From a virus: 64,000 nucleotides of DNA. The position numbers and the translations under genes are program-made. The stretch covers positions 1-64,000 of the IMG/VR virus record IMGVR_UViG_3300035701_000011; one strand, given 5' to 3'. Under the pieces are notes generated by a model. The model was not told the DNA's origin, searched no databases, and saw only the letters and a program-made list of their open reading frames with translations. Numbering within the stretch: the first letter of the stretch is position 1; each line of letters starts with the position of its first letter. Of this stretch, positions 7,180-14,051 are shown piece by piece.

Positions 7180-7389
7180 ATGGCAAAAAAATTTGATTTA
7201 GTAGGGGCAATTATGAGTTATGAGGCCGGGGAGTTAAGAGGGCAAGAGGTTTTAAGGTTATTTAGCGAGTTAATAAAAAGCGGTAAGGCGTGGAGTTTGC
7301 AAGGGAGTTATGGGCGTATGGCCGGGCGGTTGATAGACGAGGGCTATTTATCAGCAAAAGGCGAGATATTAAAAGAGGTTGAGAAATAA
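7180..7389 (+). CDS. Early-region helical protein of unknown function (69 aa)
   Basis: Predicted all-helical. The pattern AIMSYEAGELRGQEVLRLFSELIKSGKAWSLQGSYGRMAGRLIDEGYL matches a family of small phage proteins of unknown role found widely in phage genomes. Preceded by AAAAAGGGGGG. Confidence 0.75.
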   Translation: MAKKFDLVGAIMSYEAGELRGQEVLRLFSELIKSGKAWSLQGSYGRMAGRLIDEGYLSAKGEILKEVEK

Positions 7390-7457
7390 ACTGACCGGGC
7401 GAGTGTAAGGCGAGGCGATAGCGAGGCAACGTGTATATTATAAGGGGGTAATTTAAA

Positions 7458-7571
7458 ATGAGATATTATATAGTTTATTTTACTACCATAACAAGTTTAT
7501 TAGTTTTTGATACTTTTAAAAATGTATTTGAAAAATTTGGCAGTAAAGTATTATATATAAAAGAGGTATAA
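7458..7571 (+). CDS. Small protein of unknown function (37 aa)
   Basis: MRYYIVYFTTITSLLVFDTF... with a hydrophobic N-terminal half. It has AAGGGGG 10 nt upstream and an uninterrupted frame. The 70 bp before it contain no gene. Confidence 0.5.
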   Translation: MRYYIVYFTTITSLLVFDTFKNVFEKFGSKVLYIKEV

Positions 7572-7572
7572 G

Positions 7573-7677
7573 ATAGAAATTTATTTTATCAAAAAGACCC
7601 GAGAAAATTTTAAAGAAATTAAAGAGTTATATAAAGACCTTAAAAAGAGCCGAAAGGATTTACATAAGTTATTGTAA
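7573..7677 (+). CDS. Possible small protein starting at ATA
   Basis: The frame from 7573 (ATA GAA ATT TAT) to the TAA at 7675-7677 encodes 34 residues ending SRKDLHKLL and shows the local codon style. There is no ATG, GTG or TTG after the upstream in-frame stop at 7558-7560. AGAGG lies 7 nt before the ATA. It may be a gene with a rare start or a decayed remnant. Confidence 0.25.
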   Translation: MEIYFIKKTRENFKEIKELYKDLKKSRKDLHKLL

Positions 7678-7695
7678 GACAAGGAGTTATGATAA

Positions 7696-8133
7696 ATGAG
7701 GCAGTATAGATTTGGGGAGTGCATAGCCGAAAGTGTAAAGGTATATAATCGATTAAAAAGGCAACGCAAAAACCCTAAATTAGTTGAGGGGTGGGTAGAG
7801 GTTAGCGACTGGCCGGGTAATTTATTACCTTGCAGAGAATTTTTAGAATTATATTATCCCGATATGATTAAAAAATTAGATAAAGATATTTTATTTGATG
7901 ATTATATTAGAGTTTTACCGCATACTTGGGTTATTTGCGACGGAAAAATTATTGATAAGACCCGAAATCAGTTTGATATTTATGGCGGTATATTAGTTTA
8001 TTACGAAAAAATGAAATATAGACCGAAAGGAAAAGCAAAAGCATATAATATAGAAAATTGGTTTGATGAAAGAGATTATATTATAACAAGGGATAAATTT
8101 ATACATTATCCCGACGAGATAAAAGCAAAATAA
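7696..8133 (+). CDS. Possible transglutaminase/papain-like fold protein (145 aa)
   Basis: The sequence has a Cys near the start (FGECIAESVKV), later LPHTWVICDGKIIDKTRNQFD. A Cys, then His-x-Trp, then a short turn with DG and D-x-T, resembles the Cys-His-Asp order of transglutaminase-like cysteine-protease folds seen in small phage proteins. The family call is inference from this order alone. GGAG lies 9 nt upstream of the ATG. Confidence 0.5.
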   Translation: MRQYRFGECIAESVKVYNRLKRQRKNPKLVEGWVEVSDWPGNLLPCREFLELYYPDMIKKLDKDILFDDYIRVLPHTWVICDGKIIDKTRNQFDIYGGILVYYEKMKYRPKGKAKAYNIENWFDERDYIITRDKFIHYPDEIKAK

Positions 8134-8157
8134 AAAAATTTAATTTTACATACCCAG

Positions 8158-8179
8158 AAAATAATTAAAAAATTATTTT
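8158..8179 (+). terminator. AT-only hairpin, weak terminator candidate
   Basis: AAAATAATT (8158-8166) and AATTATTTT (8171-8179) form a perfect 9-bp hairpin with an AAAA loop after the gene ending at 8133 and before the promoter at 8234. With no GC pairs it would be a weak terminator. Confidence 0.35.
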
Positions 8180-8233
8180 TGAAAAAAGTTGTAAGTTGTT
8201 GTAAGACATAAAGATAAAAGTTTTACGATACCC

Positions 8234-8262
8234 TTGACAAGACCCGATTTTTATGTTATACT
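8234..8262 (+). promoter_or_regulatory. Consensus promoter
   Basis: TTGACA (8234-8239), 17 bp, TATACT (8257-8262) with extended TGT; drives the SprT-like gene. Confidence 0.85.
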
Positions 8263-8289
8263 TAATTAGAAACTAAAAGAGAGGATATA

Positions 8290-8685
8290 ATGAGAGCCGA
8301 TAAAATAATAGAGGCAAGACCGATAGCCGAGCAGTTAAGAGATTTAATTTGTAATAAGTATAATCTTAATCCGATAAAAATTAGGGTTAAAGATATTAGA
8401 CAGGGATTTGCTTATTACGATAACCGAGCGATTAGCATACCGATTTGGGCTTATTTAGAGGGATTAGATTATTTTAGGGCTTATGTTTTACACGAATTAG
8501 GGCATTTTATAAATTATGATACTACGGAAACATACGGACATAACAAGAATTTTAAGAGAATAGAAAAAGAATTATTGGCCGGGTTTGGATTAGTGCCTAT
8601 ATATAAGAGAGTTTATATTAAGGCATTAAAAAATGATAAAGGTGATTTAGTATGGTTAAAAAGAGGATATGAAAATGAAATTTAA
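8290..8685 (+). CDS. SprT-like zinc metalloprotease domain protein
   Basis: 131 residues. LHELGHFI (HExxH with the catalytic Glu) lies near residues 77-84 and is followed by a third ligand region, YGHNKNFKRIEKELLAGFG. The spacing HExxH...GHNKxF matches SprT/Spartan-type proteases, which cleave DNA-associated proteins. The protein is shorter than bacterial SprT (about 165 residues) and has no C-terminal zinc ribbon; the next gene, which overlaps it, encodes a separate small Cys protein that could supply one. It has its own promoter. Confidence 0.7.
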   Translation: MRADKIIEARPIAEQLRDLICNKYNLNPIKIRVKDIRQGFAYYDNRAISIPIWAYLEGLDYFRAYVLHELGHFINYDTTETYGHNKNFKRIEKELLAGFGLVPIYKRVYIKALKNDKGDLVWLKRGYENEI

Positions 8686-8854
8686 GCAAGAGATAAAAGA
8701 GATTAACGGAATAAGAAAAGCAATTTGTCCGATTTGTAAAGAGATTATTGATTATCCTTTTGGAGTTTATTTTAGAAATGGCGTAGAAGTGCATACAAAA
8801 TGTATTACCATAGCAAGATTAAGACGAGACCAGATAAACGGAATAGATAGGTAA
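8675..8854 (+). CDS. Small zinc-ribbon-like protein (59 aa)
   Basis: Carries CPICKEIIDYPFGVYFRNGVEVHTKC, a CxxC...HxxC arrangement that probably binds zinc. I prefer the ATG at 8675, 8 nt after AAGAGG, over the ATG at 8669. It overlaps the SprT-like gene by 11 nt, so the two are coupled and may cooperate. Confidence 0.6.
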   Translation: MKFKQEIKEINGIRKAICPICKEIIDYPFGVYFRNGVEVHTKCITIARLRRDQINGIDR

Positions 8855-8858
8855 GGAC

Positions 8859-8888
8859 TTCCGGGAAAGCAAAAGGATATGTTATACT
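8859..8888 (+). promoter_or_regulatory. Extended -10 promoter with weak -35
   Basis: TATACT at 8883-8888 is preceded by TGT. The -35 region (near 8859-8864) is poor, so the extended -10 probably carries recognition. Confidence 0.6.
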
Positions 8889-8905
8889 TATAAAGAGAGG
8901 TGAAA

Positions 8906-9193
8906 ATGGACAATACCGAAATTAGAAAAGAAATTAAACGACTTAAAAGATTAAAAAAAGATTTGAGGCCGGGAAGTAAAGAACGAATAGAGATTTTTAG
9001 GAAAATTAAAGACCTTAAAAAGCAAAGAGCCGAAATTACCGCAGTAGAGCCGGGCAAAGAGGAATTGATAACCGAAATTTTAAGTATATATGATAAGCAA
9101 AACATTAAGCCGAGATTTGAGGATATAGGGATAGATTTACATATTTATACCATAAAACAATTAGAACTTCATTTAAAAAAGATAAGACCTTGA
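8906..9193 (+). CDS. Early-region highly charged helical protein (95 aa)
   Basis: The N-terminal third is a coiled-coil-like Lys/Arg/Glu helix (EIRKEIKRLKRLKKDL), and the C-terminus is IYTIKQLELHLKKIRP. I use the ATG at 8906 with GAGAGG upstream; a GTG at 8900 is part of that site. Function unknown. Confidence 0.65.
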   Translation: MDNTEIRKEIKRLKRLKKDLRPGSKERIEIFRKIKDLKKQRAEITAVEPGKEELITEILSIYDKQNIKPRFEDIGIDLHIYTIKQLELHLKKIRP

Positions 9194-9218
9194 CAGATAA
9201 AAAAGTATATGTTATACT
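9190..9218 (+). promoter_or_regulatory. Consensus promoter overlapping the preceding stop codon
   Basis: TTGACA (9190-9195), 17 bp, TATACT (9213-9218) with extended TGT; drives the 552-residue gene. Confidence 0.85.
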
Positions 9219-9241
9219 TTAATTAAAAGGAGTTAGATTAA

Positions 9242-10900
9242 ATGATTAAAAAATATCATATAGAAAATACCGACGAAACTTATTTAAGGATATGGCAAAA
9301 AATAAATTTAGGTAAAGAAATTTTGGTTAAAGAATTTTTTGAGGAAAATAAAGTAAATGAAAGTGATGAGAGTTATAGATTAAATGTTTGTCAATATGAC
9401 CCGAATACCCGACTTTTTTATTTAGGTGGTTTTTTATATTGGGTTACTTCTGATGAGGCAATTTATAATTATCTTGATACAGGCCGGGCGGTTAGTTTAT
9501 ATGAGAGAAGTCATTATAGTAATGATAATATAGCGAATTTTTACATATACAATGATTTACTTATTACGGATAAGGATATAATAGATTTTGAAAATTATAA
9601 AGATAAGAAAAATTTAAGTTTAAAAATTTTATCCGAAACTGATACCGAAAAAGTAAATTTAATTTTTAACGAGGATTTAGACAAAATTAAAAGCCGATTA
9701 GCAGAAATCCGAGCCGAAGAAGAACAGATAAAAAAATCAGAAGTAAAAGAAAAAATAGATAATACACAAGAAGAAGAACGATTAGTCAGTTTGATTAGGC
9801 AATATGATAAAATGACTTTATTAGAAGATACAGAGACAATAATTAAGGATAATTATTTTATAGATAAAGACGAGGGATTTAAAATTGAATTTAAAGATAA
9901 AGTTGTAAAACTTTTTAGTAAAAATGATTTAGTAAGTGAAAGTTATTATGGGGGTAATTTTATACAGATAAATTTTAGAAATTTTTTAGATAAATTAGAG
10001 AGAGTTTATAGTCAAGGAAAATACGCCGAACCGATAGAGGAAAAATTAAAAGGATTAAATAAAAAGTGGTTAAGTTTTAAGATTTATTCTTATGATAAAG
10101 AAACAAAAGCCGAAGTATTTTTAAAAGAAATAAAAATAGAAAATAATGTTAATGATAAAAGTAAAAGAAGATTTAAAGTAAATGGCGTAAAAATGCCGAT
10201 ACAAAAAATGGCTAAAGTATTAGAGTTTATTTTAGCCGGGCGTTACGGACACGAAAGGGAAACGACAATAGAGAGATTAACTAACCTTGAAAAGTATTTA
10301 GAGCAGATTAGGTTATATAGCGGAACGCAATTAGAATTATTACAGGGTAAGACCATAGAAATAACTTTAAGTGGAGTTAGAATACCTATACATTTTAATA
10401 TAATGGCAGAGGATAAAGACCGCTGGGAAATTAGTATTGACGATTTTAAGGTAAAGAGAGATTATACCGCAGTAAAAGATAGTTTTAGGTGGTTAAGAGG
10501 TGGTGGTTTGACCGCTATTAGTAAAATTTGCGATACGCTAAAGGCCGGGCAGAAATTAGAGGACATTTTAATAGGTAAGGTAAAAGGTTATGTAGAGAAA
10601 CGCAGATTAGCCGAAGAAAAGGCAGAGAAACTATTTGCAGAATTTTTAGAAAAGAATAAGACCAGAGTATTTAAAAGAGAGGGTGGTTATATTGTAAAGG
10701 GTAAGTTAAAGAATTATTTAGTTAAGATGAAAAATGACGAGGACTGCGGAGTTTGGAGTTACCCGAATAACGAGTATGTATGTATAAATGAAAAAAGTAG
10801 AGCCGGGCAATATCTTTGTAAGGCAGATAAATTATTGCAGTTTTGTCTTGTTATGCTAAACGACGGAAATTTACGCAACGAAATCACAACGATACATTAA
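9242..10900 (+). CDS. Large early-region protein of unknown function (552 aa)
   Basis: The largest early-region gene. It has an N-terminal domain (1-120), a charged helical linker (about 140-190: EIRAEEEQIKKSEVKEKID), a central region containing WLSFKIYSYDKETKAEV and a C-terminal block (about 470-552) with GGYIVKGKLKNYLVKM, CGVWSYPNNEYVCI and LLQFCLVMLNDG. The C-terminal block with two spaced cysteines recurs in phage proteins of unknown role. No ATPase, polymerase or nuclease signature is present. It has its own promoter and heads a unit with 10913-11074. Confidence 0.75.
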   Translation: MIKKYHIENTDETYLRIWQKINLGKEILVKEFFEENKVNESDESYRLNVCQYDPNTRLFYLGGFLYWVTSDEAIYNYLDTGRAVSLYERSHYSNDNIANFYIYNDLLITDKDIIDFENYKDKKNLSLKILSETDTEKVNLIFNEDLDKIKSRLAEIRAEEEQIKKSEVKEKIDNTQEEERLVSLIRQYDKMTLLEDTETIIKDNYFIDKDEGFKIEFKDKVVKLFSKNDLVSESYYGGNFIQINFRNFLDKLERVYSQGKYAEPIEEKLKGLNKKWLSFKIYSYDKETKAEVFLKEIKIENNVNDKSKRRFKVNGVKMPIQKMAKVLEFILAGRYGHERETTIERLTNLEKYLEQIRLYSGTQLELLQGKTIEITLSGVRIPIHFNIMAEDKDRWEISIDDFKVKRDYTAVKDSFRWLRGGGLTAISKICDTLKAGQKLEDILIGKVKGYVEKRRLAEEKAEKLFAEFLEKNKTRVFKREGGYIVKGKLKNYLVKMKNDEDCGVWSYPNNEYVCINEKSRAGQYLCKADKLLQFCLVMLNDGNLRNEITTIH

Positions 10901-10912
10901 AAAGGGGGATAT

Positions 10913-11074
10913 ATGGAAGGAAAAAAGATATTATCAATAGACGAAATGACCGAGAAAATAGAGAGATTAGGGCATAGGGCGGTTTGGAATTTGATAGAAA
11001 AGATAGGGAATTGGCAAGACCGAATTGCATATAGACAATTATTCTTTCTGACCGGGGGCAGTTTAGATGATTAG
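10913..11074 (+). CDS. Small protein of unknown function (53 aa)
   Basis: MEGKKILSIDEMTEKIERLGHRAVWNLIEKIG..., predicted helical. AAAGGGGG lies 6 nt upstream. It ends in TAG, one of the rarer stops here, just before the Ubl promoter. Confidence 0.6.
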   Translation: MEGKKILSIDEMTEKIERLGHRAVWNLIEKIGNWQDRIAYRQLFFLTGGSLDD

Positions 11075-11078
11075 GGGC

Positions 11079-11108
11079 TTGACAGATAGCAATAAGGTAT
11101 GCTATACT
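11079..11108 (+). promoter_or_regulatory. Promoter of the Ubl/E1 pair
   Basis: TTGACA (11079-11084), 18 bp, TATACT (11103-11108) with extended TGC. It starts 5 bp after the preceding gene's stop. Confidence 0.85.
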
Positions 11109-11143
11109 TATAGTAGAAGATACAAAAAAGAGGGGGTGTTAAA

Positions 11144-11341
11144 ATGATTAGGGTAATAGTATTAGATGAGAGTGGAGATACAAGGTTAGAAGTGGCAACG
11201 ATAGACGAATTAAAGGCAAAGGTTGACTTAAAAGATAAGTTTATTTTTGCTGATAATAAGTATATCAACGAAGTTACTCTTGACGGAATTACTCAATTAC
11301 CGAGAGAAATAGTAGTTACCGAAAGACTAATTGGTGGCTAA
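11144..11341 (+). CDS. Ubiquitin-like beta-grasp protein ending in Gly-Gly
   Basis: 65 residues. Strand IRVIVLD, strand TRLEVAT, helix IDELKAKVD, strands KFIFADNKY and EVTL, and a last strand REIVVTERL lead to the terminal residues Ile-Gly-Gly. This order and the exposed C-terminal Gly-Gly are what ubiquitin, ThiS and MoaD share: the C-terminus is adenylated by an E1-like enzyme. The next gene encodes exactly such an enzyme. Size fits ThiS/MoaD (65-80 residues). The module has a dedicated promoter and an AGGGGG site. Whether it is conjugated to a target protein or acts as a sulfur carrier cannot be told. The fold is inferred from the pattern, not computed. Confidence 0.7.
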   Translation: MIRVIVLDESGDTRLEVATIDELKAKVDLKDKFIFADNKYINEVTLDGITQLPREIVVTERLIGG

Positions 11342-11367
11342 ATTCTCTCGTAAGGGTTGACCTAAAC

Positions 11368-11402
11368 GAGTGGGGTTAGCCGAAGAAGTTATAATCCCAC
11401 TC
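11368..11402 (+). promoter_or_regulatory. Hairpin between the Ubl and E1 genes
   Basis: GAGTGGGGTTA (11368-11378) pairs with TAATCCCACTC (11392-11402), 11 bp including one G-U, around a 13-nt loop. The following TGTCTTTATAAAA is only mildly T-rich. It could be a partial terminator or processing site setting the Ubl:E1 ratio. Confidence 0.55.
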
Positions 11403-11432
11403 TGTCTTTATAAAAAATTAAAGGAGTAAAAG

Positions 11433-12023
11433 ATGAAAGATAATCTAAAAATAGCAGTAATAGGATTAAACGGAATAGGTAGTTATTTTGTCAGGGGTTT
11501 ATCCGAGTTAATTAAAAAAGATGTGGCCGGGCTTGACAGAATAAATGTTATGGGTATAGATTTATTTGATTTTGATACCATAGAAGAAAAGAATTTTAGT
11601 TATACCATTTATGATATTGAGCATATTGGAAGAAATAAGGCAGAAGTAATGGCAGAAATGACAGGGTATAAGGCAAGAGCCGAGAAAATAGAGAGAGCCG
11701 AGCAGTTAGCCGAGTATGACCTTGTTATTATGGCAGTAGATAATAATGAAGTGCGAAAAATTGTTTATGAGGCCGGGAGACCATTTATTGATTTAAGGGC
11801 TAAAGGTAAGGCAGTTATGGTATATTTGACACAAAAAGACGATATAGAATACCTTAATTTGACAAAAGATACAGGGGAAAAGGGCGGTTGTCAGTATGAT
11901 AGGGATATAGAAGAAAAGACCATTGAACTTGGAAATCGTGTGGTTGCGGAATTAGGTTTGCAGTATTTAATTGACTATTGTAGGGGTAAAATAGAAAAGA
12001 AGAATACGATTTTAATGATTTAA
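11433..12023 (+). CDS. E1/ThiF-like adenylyltransferase (Ubl-activating)
   Basis: 196 residues with a Rossmann start IAVIGLNGIGSYFV (residues 7-20), the nucleotide-binding acid block IDLFDFDTIEEKNF (42-55; Asp48, Asn54), GRNKAE (67-71, the conserved Lys region) and IMAVDNNEVRK (99-109; Asp103, Arg108). These are the conserved elements of ThiF/MoeB/E1 enzymes, which adenylate the C-terminal Gly of a ubiquitin-like partner. Cys153 (GGCQYD) is a candidate for the thioester/persulfide cysteine. It is shorter than ThiF (about 245). It lies 92 bp after the Ubl gene in the same unit. No E2 or JAB protease was recognised nearby. Confidence 0.8.
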   Translation: MKDNLKIAVIGLNGIGSYFVRGLSELIKKDVAGLDRINVMGIDLFDFDTIEEKNFSYTIYDIEHIGRNKAEVMAEMTGYKARAEKIERAEQLAEYDLVIMAVDNNEVRKIVYEAGRPFIDLRAKGKAVMVYLTQKDDIEYLNLTKDTGEKGGCQYDRDIEEKTIELGNRVVAELGLQYLIDYCRGKIEKKNTILMI

Positions 12024-12037
12024 AAAAAGGGGTAGAA

Positions 12038-12199
12038 ATGAAATTATCTAAAAAAGTTTTAATTCCGAAAGAAGTATTAAAAGATAAACAATATAATGCT
12101 ATTAGTGATTATTTATCAGATAAGTTTGGTTTTTGTGTTAATTCTTTTGAATTAAAAGGTAATTATGCAATTAAAATAAATTGGGATATAACTATTTAA
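12038..12199 (+). CDS. Small protein of unknown function (53 aa)
   Basis: MKLSKKVLIPKEVLKDKQYNAISDYLSDKFGFCVNSFELK..., preceded by AAAGGGG. It sits 14 bp behind the E1-like gene and could belong to the same transcript. No family recognised. Confidence 0.6.
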   Translation: MKLSKKVLIPKEVLKDKQYNAISDYLSDKFGFCVNSFELKGNYAIKINWDITI

Positions 12200-12214
12200 A
12201 AAAGGGGGTATAAA

Positions 12215-12391
12215 ATGCAAAGAAACATAGTGAGGTTAGCATTAAAGTTAAAAAAAGAACTGCAAGAGGATATTCTTAATAGATATGATAATAGCGAGTA
12301 TTGGGAAACGCAGGTTGCAGATGATTTTTATAAGGATAATAAAGTAAATGATGATGAGGCACAAAAGATTATAGAGATTTTAGAATTATAA
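12215..12391 (+). CDS. Small acidic helical protein of unknown function (58 aa)
   Basis: MQRNIVRLALKLKKELQED... ending IIEILEL. Preceded by AAAGGGGG. A structured RNA element begins 1 nt after its stop. Confidence 0.6.
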   Translation: MQRNIVRLALKLKKELQEDILNRYDNSEYWETQVADDFYKDNKVNDDEAQKIIEILEL

Positions 12392-12392
12392 T

Positions 12393-12473
12393 TTTTTAGA
12401 GTAAAGCGAAAGTAGGGAACATAAAATTTTAGGGATAATACCCTAAACGAAGAAATCTCTACCACTCTAAAAA
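12393..12473 (+). ncRNA. Compact three-helix RNA element, 81 nt
   Basis: Three nested helices are visible. P1 is 393-402/464-473 (10 bp, TTTTTAGAGT/ACTCTAAAAA). P2 is 412-418/456-462 (7 bp with one G-U). P3 is 428-434/441-447 (7 bp, ATAATA loop), all in the 12,000s. Purine-rich internal loops (AAAGCGAAA; ACATAAAAT opposite CGAAGAAA) separate them. It lies between two small genes, 20 nt before the next start codon. This could be a cis-regulatory leader or a processing element; no known riboswitch class was recognised. Confidence 0.5.
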
Positions 12474-12492
12474 TTAAATAAAGAGGTTAAAA

Positions 12493-12630
12493 ATGAGAAA
12501 GATTAGAGAAATTTTAGGGTTACCCTTTATGTTTTGTGGATTTATTTTAATTGCAGTAGGTATGATTATTAGTTTTGGATTTAGAACTTTTGAGGAATTT
12601 TCTGATGAATTTAATAAGCATTTTAATTAA
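12493..12630 (+). CDS. Single-pass membrane microprotein (45 aa)
   Basis: MRKIREILGLPFMFCGFILIAVGMIISFGF is a basic start followed by a clear transmembrane helix (about 10-31) and an acidic tail. AAAGAGG lies upstream. Holin-like size, but no lysis neighbours, so no function is assigned. Confidence 0.6.
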   Translation: MRKIREILGLPFMFCGFILIAVGMIISFGFRTFEEFSDEFNKHFN

Positions 12631-12677
12631 AATGAATAAGACCAGAATAATACTCAAAAATAATTTTTTAAATCTAC

Positions 12678-12716
12678 CCGGGAAGATGCTTCATTATAAT
12701 TTTTTTCTCTTCCCGG
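12678..12716 (+). terminator. GC-rich hairpin, possible terminator
   Basis: CCGGGAAGA (12678-12686) pairs with TCTTCCCGG (12708-12716) around a 21-nt loop holding a T tract. There is no T run after the stem, so it is more likely an RNA-stability or attenuation hairpin. Confidence 0.4.
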
Positions 12717-12748
12717 CCACAATAAAATTTTAAGAAAAGGAGTATAAA

Positions 12749-13135
12749 ATGGTAAAAATGGCAAGTATCAAAAAGGTAAAAACATACGAAGATTTAGAGG
12801 CATTAGGAATTGGTAGAGTTTATTGTGATATATCTTATAGGGGTGGTGGCATTGGTTTTTATGCCGAAGATGTAGCAAGGGCGTTTGATGTTAGCGATTA
12901 TCAATTACCCCGACATTTTGGGGCAGGTTGCAATTATTTAGGCGGTGGTTTAAGGGGTAGTATCTTTGCAAGTGATTTTTCTAAAGAAATTACAGGTAAG
13001 AAAAGGCAGTTATTGGAAGCATTGGCAGAAGCGTGTGTTAGGGCATATGAGAGTTGTGAAAATGAGGGTGAAATTGAAGATGACCCTATAAATACAGGAA
13101 TTGGCCGGGTAAAAGGAGTAAAAAGTGCATATTAG
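12749..13135 (+). CDS. Conserved phage protein with SYRGGGIGFY motif (128 aa)
   Basis: Contains YCDISYRGGGIGFYAEDVA and CNYLGGGLRGSIF, then a helical tail with KKRQLLEALAEACVRAYE. I know this arrangement from uncharacterised phage proteins. Two glycine-rich turns and several cysteines are the conserved features. AAAAGGAG sits 7 nt before the ATG at 12749. Confidence 0.7.
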   Translation: MVKMASIKKVKTYEDLEALGIGRVYCDISYRGGGIGFYAEDVARAFDVSDYQLPRHFGAGCNYLGGGLRGSIFASDFSKEITGKKRQLLEALAEACVRAYESCENEGEIEDDPINTGIGRVKGVKSAY

Positions 13136-13173
13136 AAGACAGACCGGAAGAAAATTTTTTTAGCACGGGGAAA

Positions 13174-13485
13174 ATGATAAAATTACCTATATATAAAGGC
13201 AAAGCATACCGAGTAGAGAGTAATCTTTTATTTGGTGGTAAGACCATTTTAGATGTGATTAAATTTGAAGAACAAGAATTGGGTAATAAACAAGATTATA
13301 AACATCTTTCTTCAAAATTAAGAAAAGAATTATCTAAAATTCCTGCCGATAGATGTATTTGGGTTTGTAAAATAAAACAAGACGCAAAGATATACGGAAC
13401 TCCCGAAGAAATACAATTAGGTAAAAATCCTAAAATAATCGCATACGATTATTGTGGGGGATATTTAGTATTAAAAACAAAATAA
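13174..13485 (+). CDS. Phage protein of unknown function (103 aa)
   Basis: The C-terminal half reads CIWVCKIKQDAKIYGTPEEI followed by KIIAYDYCGGYLVLK. This resembles a pattern found in uncharacterised phage proteins, sometimes attached to ADP-ribosyltransferase-like N-termini. No catalytic residues can be assigned. The upstream GGGG site is good. Confidence 0.65.
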   Translation: MIKLPIYKGKAYRVESNLLFGGKTILDVIKFEEQELGNKQDYKHLSSKLRKELSKIPADRCIWVCKIKQDAKIYGTPEEIQLGKNPKIIAYDYCGGYLVLKTK

Positions 13486-13501
13486 TAATTAAGGAGGAAC
13501 A

Positions 13502-13591
13502 ATGTTAAAAAAATTTTTTATAAATCTTTATAGGAGGTTAGATAATTTTTTAACAATGATTTGTAGAGAAATTAGCCAGAGGAGGATATAA
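13502..13591 (+). CDS. Small basic protein (29 aa)
   Basis: MLKKFFINLYRRLDNFLTMICREISQRRI, amphipathic and basic. AAGGAGG lies 2-8 nt upstream, and the stop overlaps the next gene's ATG by one base, which supports translation. Confidence 0.45.
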   Translation: MLKKFFINLYRRLDNFLTMICREISQRRI

Positions 13592-13794
13592 TGAAAAAAG
13601 ATAGAATACATTACGAGGTTTTTACTTCTGATTATAAAACAGGCAGAACGGAAACAATAGCGAGTTTTGATACTTTAAGACAAGCAAAAATATATAGAAC
13701 TAAATTAGCAAAAACAGGATATTGTAAAAAGAACGAAAAAAGTTTATACATCGATAAATGGATAAATGAAACTCCTTATAATGTAAATTGTTAA
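13591..13794 (+). CDS. Early-region small basic protein (67 aa)
   Basis: MKKDRIHYEVFTSDYKTGRTETIASFDTLRQAKIYRTKLAKTG..., with AGAGGAGG before the ATG. The TLRQAKIYRTKLAK helix looks like the ridge of a small alpha/beta domain. Unknown function. Confidence 0.65.
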   Translation: MKKDRIHYEVFTSDYKTGRTETIASFDTLRQAKIYRTKLAKTGYCKKNEKSLYIDKWINETPYNVNC

Positions 13795-13813
13795 TAAAGA
13801 AAGAGAGGACATT

Positions 13814-14050
13814 ATGCGTAAAATAGGTAGTTTATTTGAACTTGCAGAAAAAAGGTTGATGAGAGAAAAAAAGTTAGGAATAATCCCTTGTTATACCTTG
13901 TCAGATGTAATAGAGTATGCAATTTTGATAAGAAAATGGTTAGATAATAACCCGAACCGAATAAATAAAATTATGAAATTGACCCGGGAAGAGTTAAAAA
14001 GAAATCACAGGGAAAGTCAGAAAAGATACGCATTAAAAATAAGGAAATAA
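13814..14050 (+). CDS. Paralogue family B, copy 2 (78 aa)
   Basis: MRKIGSLFELAEKRLMREKK...YAILIRKWLDNNPNRINKIM parallels 6743-6931 in motif order (LFELAE, IRKWLD, KI). The C-terminus is extended with a basic tail. Function unknown. Confidence 0.65.
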   Translation: MRKIGSLFELAEKRLMREKKLGIIPCYTLSDVIEYAILIRKWLDNNPNRINKIMKLTREELKRNHRESQKRYALKIRK

Positions 14051-14051
14051 A

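Noticed and set aside
8767-9105. Minus-strand frame of 112 codons
   Set aside because: It is antisense to two well-supported plus-strand genes and a promoter, and its composition mirrors theirs.
12749-13135. E2-like partner for the Ubl/E1 pair
   Set aside because: The SYRGGGIGFY protein has cysteines but its pattern matches a common phage family of unknown role and lacks the E2 arrangement. No JAB domain either.
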